The translations under genes and the position numbers were made by a program. From the NCBI RefSeq assembly GCF_003952485.1, contig NZ_CP034447.1, positions 5,408,501 through 5,472,500 of the forward strand: DNA of 64,000 nt. The letters are read 5' to 3'. The notes beneath the pieces are model-generated. The model was not told where the DNA came from. It made no database searches and saw only the letters and a program-made list of their open reading frames with translations. The DNA comes from Mesorhizobium sp. M1E.F.Ca.ET.045.02.1.1. GTDB taxonomy: Bacteria; Pseudomonadota; Alphaproteobacteria; Rhizobiales; Rhizobiaceae. The first letter of the stretch is position 1; every line of letters starts with the position of its first letter. Of the stretch, positions 50,317 to 58,789 are shown one piece after another.

Positions 50317-51882
50317 GTGAGTGCAAATCATGACAGGGCGAATCTGCTCGAGGTTCGCGGCCTTACGAAGATCTTCGGCACGCTGACGGCGTGCGACCAT
50401 ATCGACCTCAACATCGCGAAGGGCGAGATCCATGCCCTGCTCGGCGAGAACGGCGCCGGCAAGTCGACGCTGGTCAAGATGCTGTTCGGATCGCTCGAGC
50501 CGAATTCGGGCGAGATTTTTTGGGACGGCAAGGCTGTCACGATCACCAGCCCGGGCGTGGCGAAAAAGCTCGGCATCGGTATGGTCTTCCAGCATTTCTC
50601 GCTGTTCGAGGCGCTGACGGCGGCCGAGAACATAGCGCTCTCGCTCAACGACGGCTCGCCGATCAGCGCCATTGCTGCGAAGGCGAGGGCGCTCTCCTAC
50701 AGCTACGGCCTGCCGCTCGATCCTGAAACGCTGGTCGGCGATCTCTCCGTCGGCGAGCGCCAGCGCATCGAGATCATCCGCTGCCTGCTGCAGACGCCAC
50801 AGCTCATCATCCTCGACGAGCCGACCTCCGTGCTAACGCCGCAGGAAGCCGACAAGCTGTTCGAGACGCTCGAGCGGTTGCGCGCGGAAGGCAAATCCAT
50901 TCTCTACATTTCCCACCGGTTGGAAGAGGTCAAACGCATCTGCGACCGTGCCACCGTGCTGCGTCACGGCAAGGTGGTCGGCCATTGCAACCCGCGCCAG
51001 GAGACAGCCGCGTCGCTCGCCCGCATGATGGTCGGCAACGAGATCAAGGCGGTGGTGCGCGCGCCTGCCGAAGGCATCGAAACCGCGCCTGCGCTGCTTG
51101 AAATCCGCGGGCTTACCCGCAAGCCGGCGACGCCTTTCGCCATTCCGCTGAAAAACATCAATCTCTCGGTACGCGCCGGCGAGGTGATCGGCATCGCCGG
51201 GGTCGCCGGCAACGGCCAGGGTGAACTCTTCGAATCCGTCTCCGGCGAGGTGCTGCAGCAGGATCCAGGCGCGGTGCGCATCCGCGGCAAGGATGCCGGT
51301 GGCCTGCCGATCACCGGCCGGCGGCTGATGGGCGCCGCCTTCGTGCCGGAGGAACGCCTCGGCCACGGCGCGGCGCCCCGGATGAAGCTTTCGGAGAACC
51401 TGCTGCTCTCGCGCCATGCCACCGACGGCAAGTCCTTTGTCGGCTCCGGCGGCATGGTCAAGAACGCCTCCGTCTACAGCGCCGCGCAGCGCATCATCGC
51501 GGCGATGGACGTGCGCAAAAGCGCGCCCGATCCGGAAGCGGCGGCGTTGTCGGGCGGCAATCTGCAGAAATTCATCGTCGGCCGCGAGCTCGACCGCAAG
51601 CCGAGCGTGCTCGTCGTCAATCAGCCGACCTGGGGCGTCGACGCGGGTGCCGCAGCCCATATCCGCCAGGCGCTGATCGAGCTTGCCCGCAGCGGCTCGG
51701 CGGTCCTCGTCATCAGCCAGGACCTCGACGAATTGTTCGAACTGTCGGACGCCATCGCGGTCATGCACAACGGCCAATTGTCGGCGCCGCTTCCGATCGC
51801 CGAAGCCACCTTCGAAAAGATCGGCCTGTTGATGGGTGGCGCCGAACCCGGCCACGCCGAACACACCATGGAGACGGCATGA
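50317..51882 (+). CDS. Nucleoside-type ABC transporter ATPase (two ABC domains)
   Basis: The 521-aa protein has two ABC domains. The first has Walker A GENGAGKST and Walker B IILDEPTSVLTPQEA. The second has a degenerate P-loop GVAGNGQGE and signature LSGGNLQKF. This is the arrangement of ATPases for sugar and BMP-type nucleoside importers. A GTG at 50317 is chosen because GGGAGG ends 5 bp before it; an ATG four codons earlier overlaps that site. The stop overlaps the first permease by 4 bp. It is the first gene of a four-gene operon. Confidence 0.92.
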   Translation: MSANHDRANLLEVRGLTKIFGTLTACDHIDLNIAKGEIHALLGENGAGKSTLVKMLFGSLEPNSGEIFWDGKAVTITSPGVAKKLGIGMVFQHFSLFEALTAAENIALSLNDGSPISAIAAKARALSYSYGLPLDPETLVGDLSVGERQRIEIIRCLLQTPQLIILDEPTSVLTPQEADKLFETLERLRAEGKSILYISHRLEEVKRICDRATVLRHGKVVGHCNPRQETAASLARMMVGNEIKAVVRAPAEGIETAPALLEIRGLTRKPATPFAIPLKNINLSVRAGEVIGIAGVAGNGQGELFESVSGEVLQQDPGAVRIRGKDAGGLPITGRRLMGAAFVPEERLGHGAAPRMKLSENLLLSRHATDGKSFVGSGGMVKNASVYSAAQRIIAAMDVRKSAPDPEAAALSGGNLQKFIVGRELDRKPSVLVVNQPTWGVDAGAAAHIRQALIELARSGSAVLVISQDLDELFELSDAIAVMHNGQLSAPLPIAEATFEKIGLLMGGAEPGHAEHTMETA

Positions 51883-52991
51883 TGCGCCTCGAACTGGTCA
51901 AACGCCCGCAGCGCTCGGCGCTGTTTTCGGTGCTCTCGCCTTTCATCGCCTTCGTGCTGACGATGATTGCCGGCGGGGTTCTATTCGCGTTGCTCGGCGT
52001 CAATCCGTTCAACGCGTTCGATGTCTATTTCATTCAACCGATCAGCGAGGTCTGGCAGTTGCATGAACTGGCGATCAAGGCCGCCCCGCTTATCCTGATC
52101 GCGGTCGGCCTGTCGGTCTGCTACAAGGCCAACATCTGGAACATCGGCGCCGAAGGCCAGTTTATCCTCGGCGGCATCTTCGGCTCGATCATCCCGGTGC
52201 TCTTCCCTGAGTTTGAAGGTCCGTTGGTGCTGCCGCTGATGCTGTTGCTCGGCATGGTCGGCGGCGCCCTCTACGCCGCCATCCCGGCGCTGCTGAAAAC
52301 CCGCTTCAGCACCAACGAGATCCTGACCAGCCTGATGCTGGTCTATGTCGCGCAGCTCTTCCTCGACTGGCTGGTGCGCGGACCGTGGCGCGACCCGCAG
52401 GGCCATGGCTTCCCACAGACCATCCAGTTCGGCGACTCGGCCATCCTGCCGGAGCTGATGCCGGATGCCGGCCGCGCCAATTGGGGCTTCGTCTTCGCGC
52501 TGGTCGCGGCGATAGGGATCTGGCTGATGATGAGCCGCATGCTGAAGGGTTTTGAGGTCCGCGTGCTGGGCTCGAGTCCAAGGGCAGGGCGCTTTGCCGG
52601 CTTCGGTTTCAACAAGATGGTGTTCTTCACCTTCCTGCTGTCCGGCGCGCTGGCAGGGCTGGCCGGTATTTCGGAAGTGTCCGGCGCCATCGGTCAGTTG
52701 CAGCCGGTGGTCTCGCCCGGCTACGGCTTCACCGCCATCATCGTCGCCTTCCTCGGCCGGCTCAATCCGCTGGGCATCGTTGCCGCGGGCCTGGTGCTGG
52801 CGTTGACCTATCTCGGCGGCGAGGCGGTGCAGAGCGCGCTCGGCATCTCCGACAAGGTGGCGCGGGTGTTCCAGGGCATGCTTCTGTTCTTTGTGCTCGG
52901 CTGCGACACGCTCATTCATTACCGCATTCGTCTGATCGGCTTTGCCGCGCCGAAACTCGAGGCCGCGCCCAAGCTGGAGGAGGCCCGCTGA
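51879..52991 (+). CDS. Nucleoside-type ABC transporter permease 1
   Basis: The 370-aa inner-membrane permease has about ten hydrophobic segments and the BPD_transp_2 pattern: VCYKANIWNIGAEGQFILGG, KTRFSTNEILTSLMLVYVAQ, GRFAGFGFNKMVFFTFLLSG. It forms the channel with the downstream permease. A charged tail (KLEAAPKLEEAR) ends the protein. It is translationally coupled on both sides (ATGA before, one-base overlap after). Confidence 0.92.
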   Translation: MMRLELVKRPQRSALFSVLSPFIAFVLTMIAGGVLFALLGVNPFNAFDVYFIQPISEVWQLHELAIKAAPLILIAVGLSVCYKANIWNIGAEGQFILGGIFGSIIPVLFPEFEGPLVLPLMLLLGMVGGALYAAIPALLKTRFSTNEILTSLMLVYVAQLFLDWLVRGPWRDPQGHGFPQTIQFGDSAILPELMPDAGRANWGFVFALVAAIGIWLMMSRMLKGFEVRVLGSSPRAGRFAGFGFNKMVFFTFLLSGALAGLAGISEVSGAIGQLQPVVSPGYGFTAIIVAFLGRLNPLGIVAAGLVLALTYLGGEAVQSALGISDKVARVFQGMLLFFVLGCDTLIHYRIRLIGFAAPKLEAAPKLEEAR

Positions 52992-53911
52992 TGGACATCA
53001 CCGTCAACATCCTTTTGACCATCGCCACGGCGGCGACGCCGCTCTTGATCGCTGCCATCGGCGAGCTGGTGGTCGAACGCTCCGGCGTGCTCAACCTCGG
53101 TGTCGAGGGCATGATGATCATGGGCGCCGTCGGCGGCTTCGGCGCCGGCTATCTCACCGGGTCGCCCTGGATCGGCCTGCTTGCCGCGATCATCGTCGGT
53201 GCGCTGTTTTCGCTGCTCTTCGCCGTGATGACGCTATCCTTGGCCACCAACCAGGTCGCGACCGGCCTGTCGCTCACGCTGCTCGGCCTCGGCCTCTCCG
53301 GCATGATCGGCACCAGCTTTGTCGGGCAGCCTGGCGTCAGGCTGCCGAACCTCGACATCCCCGGCCTCCGCTCGATCCCGGTCGTGGGCAAGCTGATCTT
53401 CGGCCAGGACCCGCTGTTCTACATCTCGATCGCGCTCACCGCGGCCGTGATGTGGTTCCTGTTCAGGACCCGCACCGGCCTCACGCTGCGCTCGATCGGC
53501 GACAGCCACTCTTCGGCGCATGCGCTCGGCATCAAGGTCATCCGTTACCGCTATCTCGCCGTGATCTTCGGCGGCGCCTGCGCCGGTCTTGCCGGCGGGC
53601 ACCTGTCGCTGGTCTACACGCCGCAATGGGTCGAGAACATGAGCGCCGGCCGCGGCTGGATAGCGCTGGCGCTGGTGGTCTTCGCGTCCTGGCGGCCGTG
53701 GCGGGTGCTGGCGGGCGCCTACATCTTCGGCGCGGTGTGGATCGGCCAGCTTCATGCACAGGCTTTTGGCATTCCGGTGCCTTCGCAGTTTCTTTCTTCG
53801 CTGCCCTATCTGGCAACCATCGTGGTTCTCGTTCTAATCTCGCGCAACAAGCGGCTGACGATGATGAACACGCCGGCTTCGTTGGGGCAGCCATTTGTTC
53901 CGGATCGTTGA
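52991..53911 (+). CDS. Nucleoside-type ABC transporter permease 2
   Basis: The 306-aa permease has about nine hydrophobic segments with the family stretches VERSGVLNLGVEGMMIMGAV and HSSAHALGIKVIRYRYLAVI, and GGACAGLAGGHLSLVYTP. It pairs with permease 1 to import purine nucleosides or related compounds. Its start overlaps the previous stop by one base. It is followed 51 bp later by the binding-protein gene. Confidence 0.92.
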   Translation: MDITVNILLTIATAATPLLIAAIGELVVERSGVLNLGVEGMMIMGAVGGFGAGYLTGSPWIGLLAAIIVGALFSLLFAVMTLSLATNQVATGLSLTLLGLGLSGMIGTSFVGQPGVRLPNLDIPGLRSIPVVGKLIFGQDPLFYISIALTAAVMWFLFRTRTGLTLRSIGDSHSSAHALGIKVIRYRYLAVIFGGACAGLAGGHLSLVYTPQWVENMSAGRGWIALALVVFASWRPWRVLAGAYIFGAVWIGQLHAQAFGIPVPSQFLSSLPYLATIVVLVLISRNKRLTMMNTPASLGQPFVPDR

Positions 53912-53962
53912 CAACAACAAAAAGACGGGAAGCTCCAAGGCTCAATTCAGAGAGGTAACACG

Positions 53963-55030
53963 ATGAAAAAACTGCTTATTGCGCTTATGACCACGACCGC
54001 GGCGCTGTCGCTGGCGGCAACCGCCGAGGCGGCCGACAAACTGAAGGCCTGCTGGGTCTATACGGGTCCGATCGGCGACTTCGGCTATTCCTACCAGCAT
54101 GACCAGGGCCGCCTGGAAGTGGAGAAGGCGCTCGGCGACAAGGTCGAGACCGCCTATCTCGAGAACGTCTCGGAAGGCCCCGACGCCGACCGCGCCTTCG
54201 AGCGCCTGGCGCGCGAGAAGTGCAAGATCATCTTCGGCACGTCCTTCGGCTTCATGGACGCCGAGGTGAAGGTCGCCAAGAAGTTCCCCAAGGTGATGTT
54301 CGAGCATGCCACCGGCTACAAGACCGGCAAGAATCTCGGCATCTACAATGCGCGCTTCTATGAAGGCCGCTACGTGCTCGGCCAGATCGCGGCCAAGGAA
54401 TCGAAGAAGGGGCTGGCCGGCTACATCGTCTCCTTCCCGATCCCCGAGGTGGTGATGGGCATCAACTCCTTCATGCTCGGCGCGCAGTCGGTCAATCCCG
54501 ACTTCAAGGTCAAGATCGTGTGGGTGAACTCCTGGTTCGATCCGGGCAAGGAAGCCGACGCCGCCAAGGCGCTGTTCGACCAGGGCGCCGACATCATCGT
54601 CCAGCACACGGACTCGACCGCCGCGCTGCAGGTCGCCGAGGAGCGCAAGCTGCACGGCTTCGGCCAGTCCTCCGATATGATCAAGTTTGCGCCGAATGCG
54701 GCCCTGACCTCGCTGACCGACGAGTGGGGTCCGTACTACATCAGCCGCGTTCAGGCGGCTCTCGATGGCACCTGGAAGCCGGACAATGTCTGGCTCGGCA
54801 TCAAGGACGGCGCCGTCAAGCTCGCGCCCTTCACCAATATGCCCGACGACGTGAAGGCGATGGCCGAGGCGACCGAGAAGAAGATCGCCGGCGGCTGGAA
54901 CCCCTTCACGGGTCCGGTGTCAAAGCAGGACGGCTCGCCGTGGTTGAAGGACGGCGAGGTGGCCGACGACGGCACGCTGCTTGGCATGAATTTCTACGTC
55001 AAGGGCGTCGACGACAAGCTGCCGCAGTAG
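53963..55030 (+). CDS. BMP-family nucleoside-binding lipoprotein-like periplasmic protein
   Basis: The 355-aa protein has a signal peptide (MKKLLIALMTTTAALSLAAT, ending AEAADK) and a BMP-family body: YTGPIGDFGYSYQHDQGR, IIFGTSFGFMDAEVKVAKKF and YIVSFPIPEVVMGINSFMLG. There is no lipobox cysteine at the cleavage site, so it is a soluble periplasmic protein and not a lipoprotein. BMP proteins bind guanosine, adenosine or other nucleosides. Here the binding protein is the last gene of the operon, 51 bp after the permease, with its own AGAGAGG ribosome-binding site. A terminator hairpin follows. Confidence 0.92.
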   Translation: MKKLLIALMTTTAALSLAATAEAADKLKACWVYTGPIGDFGYSYQHDQGRLEVEKALGDKVETAYLENVSEGPDADRAFERLAREKCKIIFGTSFGFMDAEVKVAKKFPKVMFEHATGYKTGKNLGIYNARFYEGRYVLGQIAAKESKKGLAGYIVSFPIPEVVMGINSFMLGAQSVNPDFKVKIVWVNSWFDPGKEADAAKALFDQGADIIVQHTDSTAALQVAEERKLHGFGQSSDMIKFAPNAALTSLTDEWGPYYISRVQAALDGTWKPDNVWLGIKDGAVKLAPFTNMPDDVKAMAEATEKKIAGGWNPFTGPVSKQDGSPWLKDGEVADDGTLLGMNFYVKGVDDKLPQ

Positions 55031-55054
55031 GCGTCGACGAACGTTTGAACCGGG

Positions 55055-55076
55055 GAGGGCGCCTTGCGGCGCCCTC
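55055..55076 (+). terminator. Terminator after the BMP operon
   Basis: GAGGGCGCC and GGCGCCCTC form a perfect 9-bp stem around TTGC, followed by ATTCGTTT. It closes the nucleoside transporter operon. Confidence 0.75.
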
Positions 55077-55356
55077 ATTCGTTTACAAGATCGATTGGCA
55101 AGACTTTTCCGCCTCGGGCGGGAGTTGTGCCTGGCTTTTGCGAGTTGGCTAAAGATCGTTCAGCGAACTTGCGCGCCAAGTATTTAAGATAAATTTCGCT
55201 TCTCTTTTTTTAAATTCGGTTCTTTTACGAAACAGATACAATATCTTTTCAGATCCGTAATCGCTTTCACATACACCGACGACCTCTGCTTCCATTCTTG
55301 TCGTGCAACTGAGACGAAATCAGCCGACGTGACGAGCGTCTGCAGAAGGGGGTTGT

Positions 55357-55791
55357 ATGCAACTGAATAAAAAGCTCCTGGCGATCATCGGGAAACGCTT
55401 TCCCGCCATCTACGATGTGATCCCGCGCGGACCACAGGGTGGGCTTGTGCGGGTCGCACTCAATCCGCAGCCGCTGCCGCCGCATGAACTGGGCGCAGCG
55501 GTCGCTGACGAATTTGTCCGCCATGCGTGGGTGGCCGAGCGAGGCGGGCTCGATATGAAAGCGCTGTTGAGCGACCTCGATGACTGGTGCCCCACACGAC
55601 CGAAGATCCCGAAGCTTCCCCCTTGGTGGGGACCGTTTCCGGAGCCGGAGCCGCGCCCCGATTGGTTCGTGGACTACCATTTGGGATTTGCCGCACGGCT
55701 GTCGGCGGTCGCAACAGGCACACGCCTGGATGAGACTCTTGACCAGGTGATCGACCGTTCCCTAACGGCAATCGAGGCGGTGAAGCTCTGA
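55357..55791 (+). CDS. Small protein with ALNPQPLPPHE motif
   Basis: The 144-aa product contains VRVALNPQPLPPHELGAAVA, a proline-rich motif I have seen in many uncharacterised bacterial proteins, and a second proline/tryptophan-rich stretch (LPPWWGPFPEPEPRPDW). It lacks a signal peptide and membrane segments. Function unknown. The ~130 bp upstream (55180-55310) are markedly AT-rich for this window, including a TTTTTTTAAATT run, hinting at a strong promoter or acquired DNA. A terminator follows the stop. Confidence 0.75.
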   Translation: MQLNKKLLAIIGKRFPAIYDVIPRGPQGGLVRVALNPQPLPPHELGAAVADEFVRHAWVAERGGLDMKALLSDLDDWCPTRPKIPKLPPWWGPFPEPEPRPDWFVDYHLGFAARLSAVATGTRLDETLDQVIDRSLTAIEAVKL

Positions 55792-55827
55792 CGAGATGCT
55801 GCCAGAGCCGAGGACTGCGAACAGTCG

Positions 55828-55851
55828 AAGGGCGCCGCGAGGCGCCCTTTT
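55828..55851. terminator. Terminator between the LNPQPLPPH gene and rimO
   Basis: AAGGGCGCC and GGCGCCCTT form a 9-bp stem around GCGA, with TT following on the plus strand. It ends the plus-strand transcript. The flanking A's on the left give some T-run on the minus strand, so rimO could share it. Confidence 0.8.
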
Positions 55852-55879
55852 CATTGGGGTGTCTGCTTTCGCGCGGGTG

Positions 55880-57193
55880 TTATACCGCCGAGCCGTAGAG
55901 ATCGTAGGCGTCGACGCGGTCGATCTTGACCGTGACGATGTCGCCGGCGCGCAGCGGCCGCCGCGACTGGATGTGCACGGAGCCATCGATCTCGGGCGCG
56001 TCATATTTGGTGCGGCCCTTCGCCGAGGTGCCGTGCGCCTCGTCGATCAGCACCGGCAGGCGCTTGCCGACCTTCTTGGCGAGCTGCGTCGCCGAGATCT
56101 TCTGCTGGCGCTGCATGAAGCGGTGCCAGCGTGCCTCCTTGATCTCCTGCGGCACCTGCTCGAGGCCGAGGTCGTTGGAGCGCGCGCCCTTGACCGGCTC
56201 GTATTTGAAGCAGCCGGCGCGATCGATTTTTGCTTCGTCGAGCCAGTCGAGCAGCATCTGGAAATCGTCTTCCGTCTCGCCCGGGAAGCCGACGATGAAG
56301 GTGGAGCGGATGGCGAGATCCGGACAGACCTCGCGCCAGCCGCGGATGCGCTCCAGCGTCTTCTCGCCATGCGCGGGACGGCGCATGTTCTTCAGCACCT
56401 GTGGCGAGGCATGCTGGAAGGGGATGTCGAGATAGGGAAGGATCTTTCCGTCCGCCATCAACGGGATGACGTCGGCGACATGCGGGTAGGGGTACACATA
56501 ATGCATGCGTATCCAGATGCCGAGCTTGCCGAGTTCCTCGGCGAGGTCGAGGAACTTCGCCCGCACCTCGCGATCGCCGAACATCGACGTCTGGTACTTG
56601 ATGTCGATGCCGTAGGCGCTGGTGTCCTGCGAGATGACGAGGATTTCCTTGACGCCGGCCTTGGCGAGCTTTTCGGCTTCGCGCAGTACGTCCGCGGCGG
56701 GCCGCGAGACGAGGTCGCCGCGCAGCGCCGGGATGATGCAGAAGGTGCAGCGGTTGTTGCAGCCTTCCGAAATCTTCAGATAGGCATAGTGGCGCGGCGT
56801 AAGCTTGACGCCCTGCGGCGGCAGGAGATCGACGTAAGGGTCGTGGCTGGGGGGAGCGGCCTCATGCACCGCCGCCATCACGCTCTCATAGGCCTGCGGA
56901 CCGGTGATCGCCAGCACGTTGGGGTGCTTCTCACGGATCACCTCCGGCTCGGCGCCGAGGCAGCCGGTGACGATGACGCGGCCGTTCTCCGAAAGGGCGG
57001 ACCCAATGGCGTCGAGCGACTCGCCGCGCGCGGAATCGAGGAAGCCGCAAGTGTTGACGACGACGAGGTCCGCGCCATCATGCTTGCGCGCGATCTCGTA
57101 GCCTTCGGCGCGCAGGCGCGTGATGATGCGCTCGGAATCGACGAGCGCCTTCGGGCAACCAAGACTGACGAAACTGACGCGAGGGGCAGACAT
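55880..57193 (-). CDS. rimO: Ribosomal protein S12 methylthiotransferase RimO
   Basis: The 437-aa enzyme has the MTTase N-terminal domain with cluster cysteines ([35 protein letters not shown]: Cys13, Cys49, Cys78), the radical-SAM motif CNNRCTFC (Cys145, Cys149, Cys152) and a C-terminal TRAM domain. It adds a methylthio group to an aspartate of ribosomal protein S12. The LGCPKALVD and [12 protein letters not shown] forms distinguish it from MiaB. It stands alone. Confidence 0.96.
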   Translation of the reverse strand: MSAPRVSFVSLGCPKALVDSERIITRLRAEGYEIARKHDGADLVVVNTCGFLDSARGESLDAIGSALSENGRVIVTGCLGAEPEVIREKHPNVLAITGPQAYESVMAAVHEAAPPSHDPYVDLLPPQGVKLTPRHYAYLKISEGCNNRCTFCIIPALRGDLVSRPAADVLREAEKLAKAGVKEILVISQDTSAYGIDIKYQTSMFGDREVRAKFLDLAEELGKLGIWIRMHYVYPYPHVADVIPLMADGKILPYLDIPFQHASPQVLKNMRRPAHGEKTLERIRGWREVCPDLAIRSTFIVGFPGETEDDFQMLLDWLDEAKIDRAGCFKYEPVKGARSNDLGLEQVPQEIKEARWHRFMQRQQKISATQLAKKVGKRLPVLIDEAHGTSAKGRTKYDAPEIDGSVHIQSRRPLRAGDIVTVKIDRVDAYDLYGSAV

Positions 57194-57331
57194 AGGATTT
57201 TCCGGGCTTTTCGGGATCGGCGGCGCAATACCACACTAATTGCTGCATTGGTATGGACTGGCCCTTGCCGCGGCAAAATACAGTGCGAAGGGCCGGCTTA
57301 CCGGCCGGCCGAGCCCGCGCCGGAGGCGGCG

Positions 57332-57991
57332 TCAGCTCACTACATTGTTGACGTGCGGCCAGACTTCCATCGCACCGCGGTAGACCATGTCGAGTGCGAC
57401 GTAGAGGATGATCAGCAAGCCGATATAGGCAATCCAGCGGTAGCGGTGCAGCAGCCGGGCAATGAAGCTCGCGGCAAGGCCCATCAAGCCGATCGACAGC
57501 ACGAGCCCGATGACCAGCACCCAGAAATGATCCCGAGCCGCGCCGGCGACGGCCAGGACGTTGTCGAGCGACATCGACACGTCGGCAACGACGATCTGCA
57601 GCGCCGCCTGGCCGAGCGTCTTGCGTGGCGCCTTGCCGGCAATCATGCTGTCGTGGTCGAGGTCGGAATTGGACAACGCCTCCGTAGCCTGCTCTTCTTC
57701 GGCCTGCGAGGTGCGCAGCTCGCGATACATCTTCCAGCAGACCCAAAGCAGTAGGATTCCGCCTGCCAGCAGCAGGCCGACGATTGCAAGCAGCTTGACG
57801 GTGACGGCGGCAAACAGGATGCGCAGCACCGTGGCCGCGAGGACACCGATGAGGATCGCCTTCTTGCGTTGGTCCGCGGGCAGCCCGGCCGCGGCGAGGC
57901 CTATGACGATGGCATTGTCGCCGGCAAGCACCAGGTCGATCGCGATGACCTGAAGAAGGGCGCTCAGGCTTGCGGCGCTGAAAATATCCAT
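57332..57991 (-). CDS. TerC/YjbE-family integral membrane protein
   Basis: The 219-aa protein has seven hydrophobic segments and the TerC-family motifs IAIDLVLAGDNAIVIGLAAA near the N terminus and ADVSMSLDNVLAVAGAA in the middle, each with the conserved Asp-Asn. The loop between (LRTSQAEEEQATEALSNSD) is acidic. TerC-family proteins help export or insert metals such as manganese, or act in tellurite resistance; the metal is not established here. I see no leader structure of the yybP-ykoY type. Confidence 0.88.
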   Translation of the reverse strand: MDIFSAASLSALLQVIAIDLVLAGDNAIVIGLAAAGLPADQRKKAILIGVLAATVLRILFAAVTVKLLAIVGLLLAGGILLLWVCWKMYRELRTSQAEEEQATEALSNSDLDHDSMIAGKAPRKTLGQAALQIVVADVSMSLDNVLAVAGAARDHFWVLVIGLVLSIGLMGLAASFIARLLHRYRWIAYIGLLIILYVALDMVYRGAMEVWPHVNNVVS

Positions 57992-58037
57992 CGTCTGGAA
58001 GCCCCTTGCTGTTCGTCTTAGTGTCGGTCGTCGAATA

Positions 58038-58150
58038 TGCTGACGCTAGGGCGGTTCAAGCGTTGATAGAGTCGCCGATCGCTCTAAGTATTTGTTTTTA
58101 CGCAATTCCGGACGAAAAGCCGCTGCTCGCTTTTCCTGGAATTGCTCTAC
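58038..58150. repeat. Dispersed intergenic repeat of a second type
   Basis: The stretch has GATCGCTCTAAGTATTTGTT, TTTTACGCAATTCCGGACGA and GCTTTTCCTGGAATTGCTCT. Imperfect inverted arms are AATTCCGGACGAAAAGC and GCTTTTCCTGGAATT. I recognise it as a dispersed Mesorhizobium-type intergenic element from memory. A short related piece (GAGCGGTTCAGCG, TCTAGATCG) lies at 41270-41297. The gap between the TerC gene and the DUF930 gene holds nothing else. Confidence 0.65.
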
Positions 58151-58280
58151 GTGTGCGATTCCCGCGCGTCAAGAGAACCAGCCGGACCAAGCGCTTGTGC
58201 GTCGTCTTGTTCCACCGGAATCCATGTGGACTTTGCAGCCGCAAAGGCTAACCCAGGCCCGGCCGGCCGTGGCCGATCCA

Positions 58281-58670
58281 TCAATCATAAAGATTGTATT
58301 TTGCCCAGTCGGTTGCCGGGATTTCGTCGCCGATCTTGTAGCGGAACTGCAGCACCTGCATGTGGTCGGGCGCTGTCTGGCATTTGAACTTCAGCCGGTA
58401 CCATTGACCCTTGCTGCGAAAGGCGGCGCCGGGGCTCTTTATCGCATCGGTGCTCATCTGCGGCGTGGCGAAGGCGTAAGCCACGACGCGATCAGCCTTG
58501 TAGTTACGGTCGTCATGGCTGATCCGGTCGAGCACTTCCGCATCGCAACGCTGCTCGAGACGAGTCTGCGGATCGAGTTTCAGCAGGCCGGTGCGCAGCG
58601 CATTGTCCATCGCCTTGGCCGGCCAGGCCAGCGTCAGAGACGCCAGAACCATCAGACAGAGCTTTTTCAT
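58281..58670 (-). CDS. DUF930 secreted protein
   Basis: The 129-aa protein has a signal peptide (MKKLCLMVLASLTLAWPAKA) and the DUF930 pattern LLKLDPQTRLEQRCDAEVLD, RISHDDRNYKADRVVAYAFA and WYRLKFKCQTAPDHMQVLQF with two conserved cysteines. It is probably periplasmic and its function is unknown. A Met six codons upstream of the chosen start is also possible. It is followed by the repeat at 58 kb. Confidence 0.85.
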   Translation of the reverse strand: MKKLCLMVLASLTLAWPAKAMDNALRTGLLKLDPQTRLEQRCDAEVLDRISHDDRNYKADRVVAYAFATPQMSTDAIKSPGAAFRSKGQWYRLKFKCQTAPDHMQVLQFRYKIGDEIPATDWAKYNLYD

Positions 58671-58789
58671 GGGCGCGACAAGCAGCATATTCTGTCTGAC
58701 AAATCAACCAGTGCGGGGGCGCGGCGAGGAGCCACAGCACAGTGCATGCCGCCAAGCCCAGAGCCGCTGAAAGTTCGTCCCTGGCCGCG

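Noticed and set aside
55796..57754. A 652-codon plus-strand frame opposite rimO and the TerC gene
   Set aside because: It spans two unrelated genes and their gap, with composition typical of antisense frames; rimO cysteines are all intact on the minus strand.
57992..58280. A manganese-type (yybP-ykoY) riboswitch upstream of the TerC-family gene
   Set aside because: The stretch upstream is a dispersed repeat; I see none of the conserved riboswitch elements.
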